This document shows, in pieces, positions 48,392 to 58,993 of a stretch of 64,000 bases of DNA. Source of the stretch: Hymenopus coronatus (taxonomy: Eukaryota > Arthropoda > Insecta > Mantodea > Hymenopodidae); contig CM060900.1 in assembly GCA_030762935.1 (NCBI GenBank), forward strand, positions 393,441,632 to 393,505,631. The letters run 5' to 3'. Position 1 is the first letter of the stretch, and each line of letters begins with the position of its first letter. Both the position numbers and the translations under genes were made by a program. The notes under the pieces were generated by a model, which had not been told where the DNA came from, ran no database searches, and saw only the letters and a list, made by a program, of their open reading frames with translations.

Positions 48392-48610
48392 AGCGAGGTG
48401 GCGCCGCGGTATCGAATGGGACTCGCGTTTGGCACGTTCCGGGTTCAAACAACCGCGGCCGAAGGTATTTTCACGGTTTTCTTTAGGCGAATGCTAAGTT
48501 GGATAATTTCATCCGCAAATTTTGCTATCATCACTACATTTCTTCCTCCTCCTCCTCCTCCTTCACAGCCATGTCAGACATTGGGCTGATAACCCATCCA
48601 AAGCTTACTT
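48392..48610 (+). repeat. tRNA-derived SINE, family E
   Basis: AGCGAGGTGGCGCCGCGGTA and CCGGGTTCAAAC give a tRNA-like head. The body has GGTATTTTCACGGTTTTC, a (TCC)n patch at 48541-48563 and CATTGGGCTGATAACCCATCC at its end. It is CpG-rich against its surroundings. Only this copy was noticed. Confidence 0.65.
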
Positions 48611-48614
48611 GCTA

Positions 48615-49560
48615 GTTTGCTCCTCGACATGCTATTGAACCAAAGAATTAGCTTATCAGTCCTTGGGCGAAAGTCCTTCAAATGGGAGAGTAATCCGTCA
48701 GATAAGAATAAGAAATATAACTGATTTAATTTTCTCTCTTAAGTTTAACATAGAAATGTTCGCTGATTTAAAACAAAAGTTACCCTTTAAAGTTTAGCTT
48801 AATCCTCTTGTGTCAATCGACAGGAACAAAAATCACTTATCTTTCAAAGTAGAAAATAAGAAAATTAATACAAATTAAAAGAAAAACGAGAAAATACGAA
48901 AAATCACAATGGTTGTGGCTTATTAATCTGAGTTTGCTAAGCGATGAAAATGAACAAATGGTTTTCCCAAGCCTAGAAGCCTCCCAGAAATAAATAATAA
49001 AAAAGAACTCAATAAAATTGATACACCTTACAACTCGACGAGGTTTAGCACCCCACCAAAAATTTTTAATTTTAAATAAGATCTCTGTAGCTCAAATGCC
49101 AACCCTATTTTTCCACGAGGAACACAATGGTATATATTTGGCACTATTTACTCTACATAGTTATTTAAAATGGACAACACAATGTTTCTATTATATCTTC
49201 TGCTATATTTGCGTTGACCGGTTTGGCAGTTTTATCTCATTACGCTTGATCCTGAACTCCGACCTTGTCTGACCAAACACACTAATTAGTTATATCAATG
49301 CAGCTTAAAATATACAGAGGTTATCAAAGTTTAAGGAGCTTCACACAATTCCACGAAAACTCGAACATTTGGTGCACTTCATTAAATCAGACTTAACAGT
49401 TTCAAGGATAGAAACGAAAAGATAAAACAAACAAACAAATCAATAAATTATATGATTTAACAATATGCCGTTTTTATTTATTTATTTTTTCCCCTTTTTT
49501 AACTTCAGTGCTTTGATTTCAAAGCAAGTATGGGTATGATGGGGGGAGTAACACTGACCT
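48615..49560. other. AT-rich, nothing recognised
   Basis: No gene, transposon end or tRNA-like head was recognised. Two short ORFs have no motif. Confidence 0.35.
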
Positions 49561-49569
49561 GAACTGCGA

Positions 49570-49765
49570 CCTTTACAGATTTATTGTGCGCCCTTAGTCT
49601 TATCGTCGATCTAGAAGTCTGATGTTCACAATGAACTGAATCAGACTCTGGACTGTGATGTTTGAAAGCTCCTCCAATTTTGGAAATTGACTACCAAAAA
49701 TGAGGGACCTCTGGTAAGCAAAGGCTGGGCACTCACCAACAGATGGGCGTCTGTCTCAAGTTGAT
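49570..49765 (-). pseudogene. LINE ORF2 tail, copy 2
   Basis: The minus strand reads TDAHLLVS, then after a one-base shift ECPAFAYQRSLIFGS and QFPKLEELSNITVQSLIQFI with VNIRLLD. The last part aligns with the tail at 45385 (SLIFGS, KLEELS, SLI, FI), so both come from one LINE family. The histidine-leucine-leucine-C-P pattern is the end of the C/H knuckle. Confidence 0.65.
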
Positions 49766-49890
49766 CTTAGAAAGCCGAGAGTCCCTTGCGGCACTAGCTG
49801 CCAAAATTTCGGTTTCATTGAAGTGCGCACTGAGGCATATGGGAATTGTGGGCAATGAAAGGGGAGTTAAGCTGTTAAGCACCTTTAATT
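49743..49890 (+). pseudogene. LINE RNase-H fragment in opposite orientation
   Basis: The plus strand reads ESRESLAALAAKISVSLK, then RHMGIVGNERGVKLL. This resembles the end of the LINE RNase-H domain, where I-clade elements read S-L-K-W-V-R-A-H-x-G-I-x-G-N-E-R-A-D-K-L-A. It abuts a LINE tail that is on the other strand. The match is short and one residue of the A-D pair is altered, so the call is modest. Confidence 0.45.
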
Positions 49891-49987
49891 GGATCCAAAA
49901 GAGTGCTTGGGCTGTCATTAGGCCCGTGGTTATCCAGGGCCTTCAAACCTGTCCAACTATCTTGAGTATAAGAATCCGTCTATTAAT

Positions 49988-50174
49988 ACACCAGGTGGCC
50001 CAACCGCCCCGTATTTGACGATTGCAGATATCCCTTCGTGCGTTAAAAGAGTTGCAGTACTCCACTGGCAATTTTTAACTTGAAATAGTCCCGTTGAGTT
50101 TTGCAACTCTTTTAATGTACCAGGGGATATGTGCACACGCAAAATAGGGGCAGTTGGGCCCCTGGTAAAATTTT
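49988..50174. repeat. Long imperfect fold-back hairpin
   Basis: The left arm (about 49988-50075) reads CCAGGTGGCCCAACCGCCCC, GATATCCC and TTAAAAGAGTTGCA. The complement of the right arm (about 50085-50174) reads CCAGGGGCCCAACTGCCCCT, ATATCCCC and TTAAAAGAGTTGCA. Arms of about 80-90 bp leave a small loop. Such a structure is a fold-back transposon relic or MITE. No coding sequence is inside. Confidence 0.75.
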
Positions 50175-50939
50175 CTTACACTCTCCAAAGTACTAGCTAA
50201 AATGGCATATTCATTCAAGTTAAATGATAGCTTTGTACTATTGTCCTACAGTCCATCCCCTTTCCCAAATTCGGTTTTATAACCATATACCAAATTGGGC
50301 CTTCATTTTCGACAGGTTCAACCTGTTCTTCCCATTCACTGTATTTAGCATTAGAAACATGAACGTTCTGTCAAACAAAACTGTTGGTTTCATATCAGTC
50401 CTCGTACTAAGTATAACAAAACAATTTTTTGTCCCGGGGTAGTTTGAGGTGGTTTAAGTGTCCATCGAGGGGGGACTACAATTTGATGCTTTAATCTATG
50501 AAAAATGCAACGAAGGTATTTGCCTTGACCCAGTCGTGTAAGGGGACGAGTTCCAAAAACATTACCATAGCTGCAGCGGGGACTGTTCTCATTGCTCCTG
50601 TAATGGTAATGAAAAACAACTTTACAACTTGCTGAGACTTAACCCTTGGTCACCAATATAAGTCAGCATAAGTGATAAGGGATCTAACCATTGTGGTGTA
50701 TACCCCTTAATCACTTGGGTTTGGTCACCATGTCTTGCCAAATAGGTTTCTATAAGTCCAAAAGACCCTGTACATTTGGGCAACTATATGACCTAAATAG
50801 TTTCTTCAAGCCAATTTCTTGCCCAAAAGCAGATCAAGGCATTTGGCTTGAGATTAATATGGTATAGTTTTAACAAACAGAATAGGTTTCTTTAAGACCC
50901 CGATATTTCTCATTCTGGTGAAGGCTACTGCCACTGTTT

Positions 50940-51190
50940 TATTTGGATTGTTTATAGGAGAGGAGTTTCGGTCGCAGCTGCGGGGCGACGACAGGACATA
51001 GTCGACGGGGATCCGTGTAATTAAAACCCCAACCATTCAGGGCGCAAGGTGACAAGTACTGGGCGCGCATCTCTTCTTGGGCGCTAGTTTTATAGAGAAA
51101 TGAGAGCCGGAGGGAAGAAGAGAGAGCTCGTCCACCTGTCTTTCTGCAGTGTTTTCGACCAAGGAAAGCTTTCTGCGAGGCCCTCACTAT
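50940..51190 (-). promoter_or_regulatory. GC-rich TATA-bearing patch (candidate promoter)
   Basis: On the minus strand TATAAAA lies at 51088-51094 within a CpG-rich stretch (GCGCGCCCAGTAC about 30 bases downstream). It is on the same strand as PLC-delta and upstream of its first visible coding exon. It could drive a 5' untranslated exon of that gene. No clear donor site follows, and the patch could equally be unrelated. Weak call. Confidence 0.2.
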
Positions 51191-51206
51191 TATGGCGAAT
51201 TTTTTA

Positions 51207-51207
51207 C

Positions 51208-51257
<50 letters not shown>
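51207..51257. repeat. (ATT)n microsatellite
   Basis: About 50 bp of near-perfect ATT trinucleotides. Confidence 0.95.
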
Positions 51258-51258
<1 letters not shown>

Positions 51259-51259
51259 G

Positions 51260-53195
51260 CTACTAGTATAATTGGCGAAAGCCGGTTCTTCGCCTTCGCA
51301 CGTATACTTAACCGTAAATTATCCCTCACCGAATATGCAAATTTAAACTAGCTACGACTTATTAAATGTTTGTTGACTACCAATATTAATATTTTGCGTA
51401 ATTTACAATACTCATACGTTGCGTGTTGGGGAGATTGAGCTGTTTTAGAGCTGAAGAGTGTCAGCATAAACGGCGTGATTCTGCTCATACTGCAAACAAA
51501 AGTGATTATTAGCACTTAAGAATAACAAGAGCAAATTGAGCTGTCAGTCTTTTTTGGAAGAGCACCCACGTCCCATTTCGCTTTACATCTCCTCTACAGA
51601 GTGTGCTAAAATATAGTTTCTACTTGCAGATAACGTGCGAAGTTCGTAGAGCTGATGGGAAACATAGTGCGCTTGAGAAAAATAAGCAAAACATGTCACA
51701 TAACTGACCACTGGTTGACATTACTAAACGCTAATTAAAGTAAACAAAAGTATTCAATATTTCTCTTACTACCTTCAGCTTAACCGAACGAAATGTCTTC
51801 GCAGTAACGTTCCTGGATACGATTCTTGGTGCCGGCCACTTTGACCGTGGGTTTTGTGGCTGGTTAGGCGAACGTTGGGGTTGTATTTCTACCACGAATT
51901 TCCTTTCCCTCCTTTCCTTTCATTTCGTTTTTCCTTTCAGGCTTCAAGTGGGCTTATGGCTTGTGCGGTGTCGGACAGATAATGCAATGCTTGCTCGTTA
52001 CAAAGTTCTTCTCTGCCCTGTCAGATGACGCTTTCTGAGTCGCCTTAGATGATACGAGTGGTCCCGGTTCCGCCAAAGGGAAGCCTTCTTTGAATACCTC
52101 ACCGGTGTGACCGAGTCATCAAGCTTGGAATCATTAGGAATCTCTGTCGAGTATCTTTCCAGCCTATAGCCTCATGCGATTCCTTCACATCATCCGCTCC
52201 TGCTATGTGATAAACCACAAAAGATCAGCGTTGGGTCCAGGTGCGAGGTGTTCCATACATTCTCTGATTGTTCATGCAGCACAACCTTCAACGTTGACAC
52301 GAGTGGAAAATGTAATATAAACAAAACTTACAGAAATATGATGAATGCTGTCCGACGACTGTGATTCGAAATGCATAAAAGATCTGTTCTCCACTGAGGC
52401 TATTTATCCGAATGTCCATTACGCTTCTCTTATCTGATTCATGTATATATCATTCAAGGTGATCTCAAAGATCCCTAAACGTGCTGCTGATTGTTTTAAT
52501 TTACGATTTATTAATTAACCATAAACCTTATATATTTATATACAATGGTTATTTTAGACTGATCTGTGTAGGCCAAAGATTCTTTTAACATACGGCACCG
52601 CAGAAGGGTAATAGGTGCAAAAAAATGTATATTCACTTATTAAAACATGCTACATAACATTTTATCGTACTAATCACGATATTATGCCACATACAATGGC
52701 TCATAACACCTAGCGGTGTTACCCGTTCTCCTGTTCACCCAAGCAAACATGTACATGAGAGTCTGGAGAGAAAACGATTACAAAGACAGTCTGATAAGGA
52801 GACGTTTGCCTACCCTTTCCAAAACCATTGCATGTATTTGCCCAGGAACATTTAAGCCTTTTAAAAACCTCATGTGTTCCAACAACGTGACATTCTCTAT
52901 CGGTTCTGCAAACAAACTATTCTTACAAAAGAGTATTCTTTAATCTATCATGCTAATCAAGACAAACACTACAAGAAGTGGTCTTATTACTTAGTTCCTT
53001 ATAAGTAGAAGGGAATTAGGGGAATACATTAAGCTCAAATGTTTTAAAAGCTGCCGCTATGTGACTGTCATTGAAATTCGGTTTTGTTTTCATGGCCAGG
53101 TGTAAAACAAAACAAAAATGAAACAAAAGATGACTTCCGGTTTGAGAAAAGTAAATTAGTTCAAAATTAAAACCAATCACAAAAAAAAAAAAAAT
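51260..53195. other. Less repetitive, unidentified region
   Basis: Base composition is more balanced between 51400 and 52300. GGTGCCGGCCACTTTGACCG at 51829 and the following C/T-rich part may be a SINE head and body, but no second copy was seen. No ORF with a motif was found. Confidence 0.35.
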
Positions 53196-53386
53196 CTTGG
53201 AAATGGATAACTATACAACAAAATATCCTTATGTCATAAACTGTGTGTATTAACGATATCTACATTTTTATGTAGTAAGCTTTTGTCTCTCTCTCTCTCT
53301 CTCTCTTACAGTTTGCAAAAGTTATCTCGATTCAAGTGATCTTCAGAGGCTATTCCCAGAAAATTCAAGTTATACAATTGCCTGAC

Positions 53387-53650
53387 TGGGCGGTATGGTG
53401 GTAGCGTGTCTGGCTCACATTCAAAAGGTCGCGAGTTCGAATCTCGCTTAAGGTGAGTGACCCGGATAATGGTTTTTTTCAGGGTTTTCCCTTATCCTGA
53501 GAAGACGGATGTCGAATAACTTTAAGCTCCATGGACCCCGATATCATCTGAGCATTATTTCACGAATTTAATTCATCGGCTGATATGGCCAATTAAGTTA
53601 AAGGACGTTAAGCTACAAAAAAAAAAAAAAATAAAAAAAAAAAAATAAAA
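53387..53650 (+). repeat. tRNA-derived SINE, family F, copy 1
   Basis: The head GGCGGTATGGTGGTAGCGTG and CGCGAGTTCGAATCTCGC has a good B box. The body contains GACCCGGATAATGG, GGTTTTCCCTTATCCTGAGA and TTCATCGGCTGATATGGCC. It ends in an A-rich tail (53618-53650). A minus-strand copy is at 57650-57795. It lies inside family M copy 4. Confidence 0.85.
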
Positions 53651-53689
53651 ATGCATTTCCTTTGCCACAAATATACCCACCTTAAACAT

Positions 53690-54051
53690 TTTTTTTTTTT
53701 TTGTAGTCGGCTTCCCTCCCCATATTTAGAACTGACCCCCTAGGGCTTACAAGCGGATGCCTTGGGGTCAAAAGCCAACGGAACGAAACCACTGAATGGA
53801 AAGCCTGGAACGAGTGGTCGGCCCATAGCTAGGCAGAGCGTGAGGAAGTGGACGATGTGAAATAGATGACAGGAAAGGTGATGACGGAGGAAATGGTAGA
53901 ATGAGTGGCGGGAAAAGCGGAGGACCAGGAGAAAACCCACCCAGACGCCGCTTTGTCCACCGCAAATCCCACAAGCGGGCGCCTGGGATAGAACCCAGTC
54001 TGCATAGGTGGGAGGCGATTGGTCTAACCACTCGGCCACGGCGCCGCCAAT
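53690..54051 (-). repeat. tRNA-derived SINE, family A, copy 3, with 11-bp target duplication
   Basis: Read on the minus strand the head is GTGGCCGAGTGGTTAGACCA with a B-box region GGTTCTATCCC, followed by GCGGTGGACAAAGCGGCGTC and GTTTTCTCCTGGTCCTCCGC. The T run at 53690-53703 is its A tail. ACCTTAAACAT flanks both sides exactly (53679-53689 and 54052-54062). That shows a clean retrotransposition into family M copy 4. Confidence 0.92.
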
Positions 54052-54419
54052 ACCTTAAACATATGGTATTTTAATCAAAATCGTTAGAGCCACTTTGAGA
54101 AAATCAACATTCCATAAAAATGTTCCATGTAAAGAATAGCTGGAAGAGGGAGAATTTTCCTGAAAAATTGCGTGTCGTATCCATGGAAGATATTGAACTT
54201 AAGTACCAAGTTTGGTATTTAACCGAATTTTCGTTTTTGAACTGTGCTGCACACACAAACGACACACACAGATATTTTTCTAAATATGAATGTGTGTATG
54301 TATGTGTATGTGTGTGTGTATGTATGTATGTATGACGAGGACTTCGAATCGCGCATTGACTTGGCGCTAACCAAAATCGCACGTACTTGTTACTGAGACC
54401 TGGAATTGCATTTACGTTT

Positions 54420-55180
54420 ATGCTATAGTATAATCGGCTTGCACCAAATTAAGCGTATTATTTCATCCTGAAATCAATAGCCCGCATCTTAAATAGCGTT
54501 TTTCATTAGTAATTAAATTATGTATTAATTTAATTATATGCAAAGCATAAACTAAAAACGTATTTAATATATACTACTCTCAAATGAAATTGTTAACTGC
54601 ACTATCTGACAGCAAGTGTTGGAAAATACCTGTGAATGGCTCGCACCAAACCGGCAAGCTCGTGGCACGCAACACGTGGTTCTCACTGCAGGCAGATAAC
54701 AGAGACGTCCTTGACCCAGTCGTCATGTTTGGTTACGTTTCACTGATTCATGAAACTGTAATTACGTCATATGTCTACCTCTTCCGTCCGCCCACTCGTT
54801 GGCTTCGCGAAAGCTACTACACTTTGTGCCTTCTCCAAGTGTGCGTAGATGAGAAGATGCACATTTTATCAACGTTATTTTAATGTTAAAATATTTTGAA
54901 ACAACGCCTAGGATTAGACAGTTTGTTATACATTTAACCATATGCTAGCAATATTAGTGAAAAACCTGTATTGAAATATACATATAAGATTACAAGTAAA
55001 CGCCCGAAATTTTAGATATTTAAAACAATTGAATTAAGCAAACAAAAACAATAAGCCTAAGAAAACATACAGTAACTTTCAAAAAGGCATTATAGATTTT
55101 GCGAAGTTATAATGATAATATATTTAATAAAATGTAAGCAATGAATTAATAAACTAAGGCATTCACGACCGGCGTCTAAA
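54420..55180. other. Unidentified; GC-richer part at 54600-54870
   Basis: A 99-codon plus-strand frame (54584-54883) has no recognised motif and its composition differs from the flanks. It may be part of a repeat. Nothing else was seen. Confidence 0.3.
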
Positions 55181-55181
55181 C

Positions 55182-55340
55182 TAATATAACTAGGTACTTT
55201 CATCTGACGGGTTCTGACCAGCCAGACCACGGATCACTTCACCCTGAGGATGCCAAGCGCAGTACTTGGCGAAACGTTGGTATATTCGATGCCTTTTAGA
55301 CCACGACCTACAAGCCCGGCAAATGAAAGTAGTTATATTA
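55182..55340 (+). ncRNA. Hammerhead-like motif enclosed by an inverted repeat
   Basis: CTGAGGA at 55244-55250 fits the hammerhead core CUGANGA. After one T, GCCAAG (55252-55257) and CTTGGC (55265-55270) make a perfect 6-bp stem. GAAAC at 55271-55275 follows, then GTTG and GGTA, giving an A-C/G-U mini stem III and a GUA cleavage triplet. The outer arms TAATATAACTAGGTACTTTC (55182-55202) and GAAAGTAGTTATATTA (55325-55340) are complementary. The extra T before stem II and the lack of an adjacent stem I are against activity. It may be the end of a Penelope-like or retrozyme-like element. Confidence 0.45.
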
Positions 55341-55360
55341 ATGTATTATTAATTTGTAGC

Positions 55361-55738
55361 AGTCGGCTTACCCTCCTTGTGTTTAGCACTGACATCCCCC
55401 TAGGACTTATAAGCGAATGTCTAGTGGTCAGAAGCCTGATGAGGAGCCAACGGCACGAAACCACAGAATGGAGAGCCTGGAACGAGTGGTCCGCCCGTAG
55501 CCAGGCATGATCATGAGGAAGTGGATGTAACGAAATGCAAGCGCAATGGATGATAGGAAAGGTGACGATGGAGCACTTGGGGGTATGAATGACGGGGAAA
55601 ACCAGAGGACCCTGAGAAAACCCGCCCAGATGCCGCTTCGTCCACCACAAATCTCACATGCGGGTGCTTGGGATCGAGTGGTTAGACCGCTCGCCTAGAT
55701 GGCAGGCGAGCGGTCTAACCACTCGGCCACGGCGTCCG
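55361..55738 (-). repeat. tRNA-derived SINE, family A, copy 4, with fold-back head
   Basis: Body marks are GGTGGACGAAGCGGCATCTG and GTTTTCTCAGGGTCCTCTGG on the minus strand. The tRNA-like A-box part occurs twice in opposite directions: arms 55675-55696 and 55704-55725 are a perfect 22-bp inverted repeat with a 7-base loop. The B-box region that should lie between head and body is missing. Confidence 0.85.
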
Positions 55739-55969
55739 CCCAGTTATTTCAGAGAAAAATAATGTTCACAAAGAAAAATGTTGAATTCATTGAAGTACAA
55801 GTTAATTTAAACAGTTGCGTACCATTATCATTTCTGAAATATTTTTGTTACATATACATTTTTTAAAGCTGATCTGTGATACTATAAGTCCAAACACTGA
55901 AAATTGAAAGGTTCATTGTCCATCATTATAAACACCTTCTTATGATTGTCAAACCAGAGTTTATATATG

Positions 55970-56225
55970 CTAGGGAATTCAACCAATAAACTTTCAAGGA
56001 TTACAGAGGGATAGTAGAACCACCTTCATATAGGACACGTATGGCATGTGACGAAAAACTACCAGACAAACGACAGCTGTAGCAATAGACCAGTCATTAA
56101 CGTCCTGGACTGTTAATGTAGTGATATCTGGTATAAACTCCGTACAATTTTTTTTTTCCACAGATGAATGATGTATGTTTTGTGTGAACCCAATTTTAAT
56201 TTCTCTCGTTTCTTTAAAAGCTTAA
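55970..56225 (+). repeat. SINE-like repeat, family H, copy 3
   Basis: GGAATTCAACCAATAAACTT, GGCATGTGACGAAAAACTAC, and the tail GATGAATGATGTATGTTTTG with CCCAATTTTAATTTCTC match the copies near 24.6-25.5 kb in order. The tRNA-like head is unclear. Confidence 0.5.
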
Positions 56226-56229
56226 CCCC

Positions 56230-57640
56230 CCGATAGTCGCGCGTACAATACATACCAGTTGTGTCGCGGTGATAAGTTTATTAGAAAATTACTTTAAATG
56301 CTTTAAAAAAAATGTAATCACATGACAAATAGGAGGTGGGATCTTGGTAGACTGTAAGTATATACTTGAAAGCATAGTAACATTAAAAAAATTATATATT
56401 CTACAAAAATATTAAGTTTCAGAATTAATGGCACGTAACCCTGTTAAATCTTTAGCTTTTAAAGAATTCACATCAGCTTAGAAAAATATACCAAACAACT
56501 AAAAGGGTTTCATTAAACAATGAGAATTATGTTCTTATTGTACCTTTTAGGCATCATTTTGGGCATCCACGCATTCACAATTGAAGAAGCATCTCATTCT
56601 ACAATGCTGAACATAAAAGTGTGCCTTACAACATAGCAATTGTATCGTGTAAATCGCCTTCTGTTTTTCAAATTTGCAAGTTACACAGCGCAACCTTCCT
56701 CTAGAGGTTTCTGTTTCAGTAAAGAAATTAGTTTCCAGGTAGTGTCTTTTCAAATCAGTAGGAATTTACATAGGAAAACCAGTATTGTTTACATTTCCTC
56801 TATGCACCTGACCAGGAAACAACTTATTTAAAAGTGCTCCCAAGAATTTTCTCCTGCCGATGATTTTATTTATTTTTATTTTCTGTGAATTTGCCTATTA
56901 ATTTCATGAGTATTTAAAAGTGTGTGGAATATAGCCATGGGTCCAAGTTTAGTAGCTAGAGAGACGTCATTGTCCCACCATTCAGCCATGCTTCCTTTTG
57001 CGCTGCTATTAAAATGACCCTTCGCCACTATTGCTGGATTAAGTAATACCATACTACTGAAAAGGTTAACATGTCGGCATCAAAGGCTGCGATAAGACGT
57101 GTTTTACTCCACACCTTTCTGTCATTTGAGATTTCTACACATTCATTGGCTGAAGTGACGCGCTCATTGGTGCACTACAAAACGTCGGCGACTTTCCAGA
57201 ATAATCAGTGCGTTATCTGAGAGGTTTGTATTAACAGCGATAAAGCCCATGTTAACCTTCTCAGAAGTACGGTAATACACGATCCTGAGTCAGTCATATG
57301 GAATGTTTGAACATAGTATATATGTATGTGCTTGAATACCTGCAAGTAGTAACACACGGAAGGTTTATCAGTGGCGTACTGACTCGATATTAATTTGATC
57401 TACTGTAAACAACAATGAACTCAAGGTCCATACATGTCACATAACAAAGGACTTGCGTAACATTCCCTTGTAATCCCAGAAAGTTTTTTGATTGATTTCT
57501 GTAGCACTCTGAGATATTAGTTTGTTTATTTTTTTGTTTTGTTTTGTTTTTTTAAAGGTTTGATATCCTTTAATCTGACAGCTCATTAAGGATGATGAAT
57601 AAATAACATTGGCAAAATAATGTTCTAATGACCCCAAGGT
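56230..57640. other. Unidentified AT-rich region
   Basis: No gene or transposon was recognised. A small patch at 57110-57190 is CpG-bearing (GAAGTGACGCGCTCATTGG) but has no second copy here. Confidence 0.35.
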
Positions 57641-57649
57641 CCATAGAGC

Positions 57650-57795
57650 TTGAGGTTACCCGACATTCGTCTTCTCAATATAAGGGAAAAACCGAACCTC
57701 CCCCTAATTTGGGAAACTCATCCTAACCCAGATTCGAATTTGGGACCTTAAAGTGAGGCAGACACGCTACTCTCACACCACAGAAGCGGCCAAAG
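57650..57795 (-). repeat. tRNA-derived SINE, family F, copy 2
   Basis: Read on the minus strand, GGTGTGAGAGTAGCGTGTCT and AAATTCGAATCTGGGTTAGG with GGTTTTTCCCTTATATTGAG and a C-rich middle match the family F copy at 53387. The 3' end of the body is not clear. A T run at about 57530-57560 on the plus strand may belong to an independent tail. Confidence 0.65.
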
Positions 57796-58107
57796 CTAAT
57801 TACAGAAGAACTTTTTGAATTTTTTGTGTTATATGTTGTAGTTTTTATCTACCATAAATACTCTACCATAAATATTCCAATTTAAGTATACGAACTTAAT
57901 AAATATAATTTAGACACAATCTTGTAATGTACCAAGTAAAATACTTATTAAAATTTCCTAAATATTTTACGAAAATATGAATATTATTAGTCTTTTTCAG
58001 AAAAAAAAAAGTTTGCTCTTGTACGTATAATCAGAGTTCATAAAAGTTGAGCCTAAAATTTAATTGATAACTTCCCCTAAATAACATTTACTAACGTCAC
58101 CGTTTGT

Positions 58108-58440
58108 ATTACTTTCTCTACCATATACATGATAGGTAGAGAGGCATTCCATTCCACCCAAAAATCGATACCGAGATTTCACCGGAAATACACGTTTTTA
58201 TGATCTCTGAATCCAAAAAATAAGGACATTTAGAAAACACAGTTCTATTTATGTGTGTGTCTGTCTGTGAACAGCATTACTGGAAAACGAAAAGTCGAAA
58301 ATACGAGCTTGGTATTTATGTTTACTATCTTCCAAAGATGTGACAAAATGGTTTTCGAGAAGAAAAAAAATCCTCCTATCTCAACTACCTGTTGCAAATA
58401 TAAAGCTGCTATCACTAGGTTTATATTTAATTTTTCATGA
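58108..58440 (+). repeat. Family M copy 5 (5' half)
   Basis: Starts ATTACTTTCTCTACCATATA, then GGTAGAGAGGCATTCCATTC, CGATACCGAGATTTCACCGG, a GT patch and GAAAACGAAAAGTCGAAAAT. It stops near 58440 where a CA patch and a SINE head follow. Confidence 0.75.
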
Positions 58441-58469
58441 GATCACACACACACAATTCATCCATACTT

Positions 58470-58645
58470 CTAGACTTTGGGAAGGACAGAGAATATTCTT
58501 GGGTAGAGAAAAATTCCCACGCTCCAGCCGAAAATCGAACCTGGGCTAGTGTTCTACCGAATGATCTAGGAGCCAGCCTGTTCAATTCTTGTTCCATATT
58601 CCATTGAACTACTTCCATTTTAACTGGCTCTCTCGGAGGCATTTC
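58470..58645 (-). repeat. tRNA-derived SINE, family K
   Basis: Read on the minus strand, GCTCCTAGATCATTCGGTAG and CCCAGGTTCGATTTTCGGC form a tRNA-like head with a B box. A short body GTGGGAATTTTTCTCTACCC follows. Only one copy was seen. Confidence 0.5.
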
Positions 58646-58727
58646 CCTTTAGCACATATCGGCAATGGTGTTATGTCGTGTACTGCTGTCGCTTGATATC
58701 TATTTATCTTTAATCTTAAGCATTATA

Positions 58728-58728
<1 letters not shown>

Positions 58729-58766
<38 letters not shown>
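58729..58766. repeat. (CA)n microsatellite
   Basis: About 38 bp of CA dinucleotides followed by a short TA run. Confidence 0.95.
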
Positions 58767-58773
<7 letters not shown>

Positions 58774-58993
58774 TCACACTCACATTCATACTTCCCGAAA
58801 GCCAGCATATAGCGTTCAGTTCTTAAATATTTGAATCGTCATTCCCTTTGCATCTGAAGAAATGTTATGTAGCGATTTCTGCAAAGGATAGTTTGTTTAC
58901 TGACTAATAAGGCATAGAATGTAAAAATAGTTAATGCGAGTGTAAGATATGATTTCCCCACCCCTTCAAACGAAATAACTTTTATTCGATTAT

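Larger units (their letters stand above)
53200..54360 (-). repeat. Family M copy 4, with two nested SINEs
   Basis: Outer parts 53218-53385 (GCTATTCCCAGAAAATTCAA) and 54055-54300 (ATGGTATTTTAATCAAAATC, CATGGAAGATATTGAACTTA, AAGTTTGGTATTTAACC) fit the other minus-strand copies of family M. Between them lie a family F SINE and a family A SINE. A (GT)n patch is at about 54290-54330. Confidence 0.7.

Noticed and set aside
54584..54883. 99-codon plus-strand ORF as a gene
   Set aside because: No motif or splice context could be seen; only the composition is unusual.
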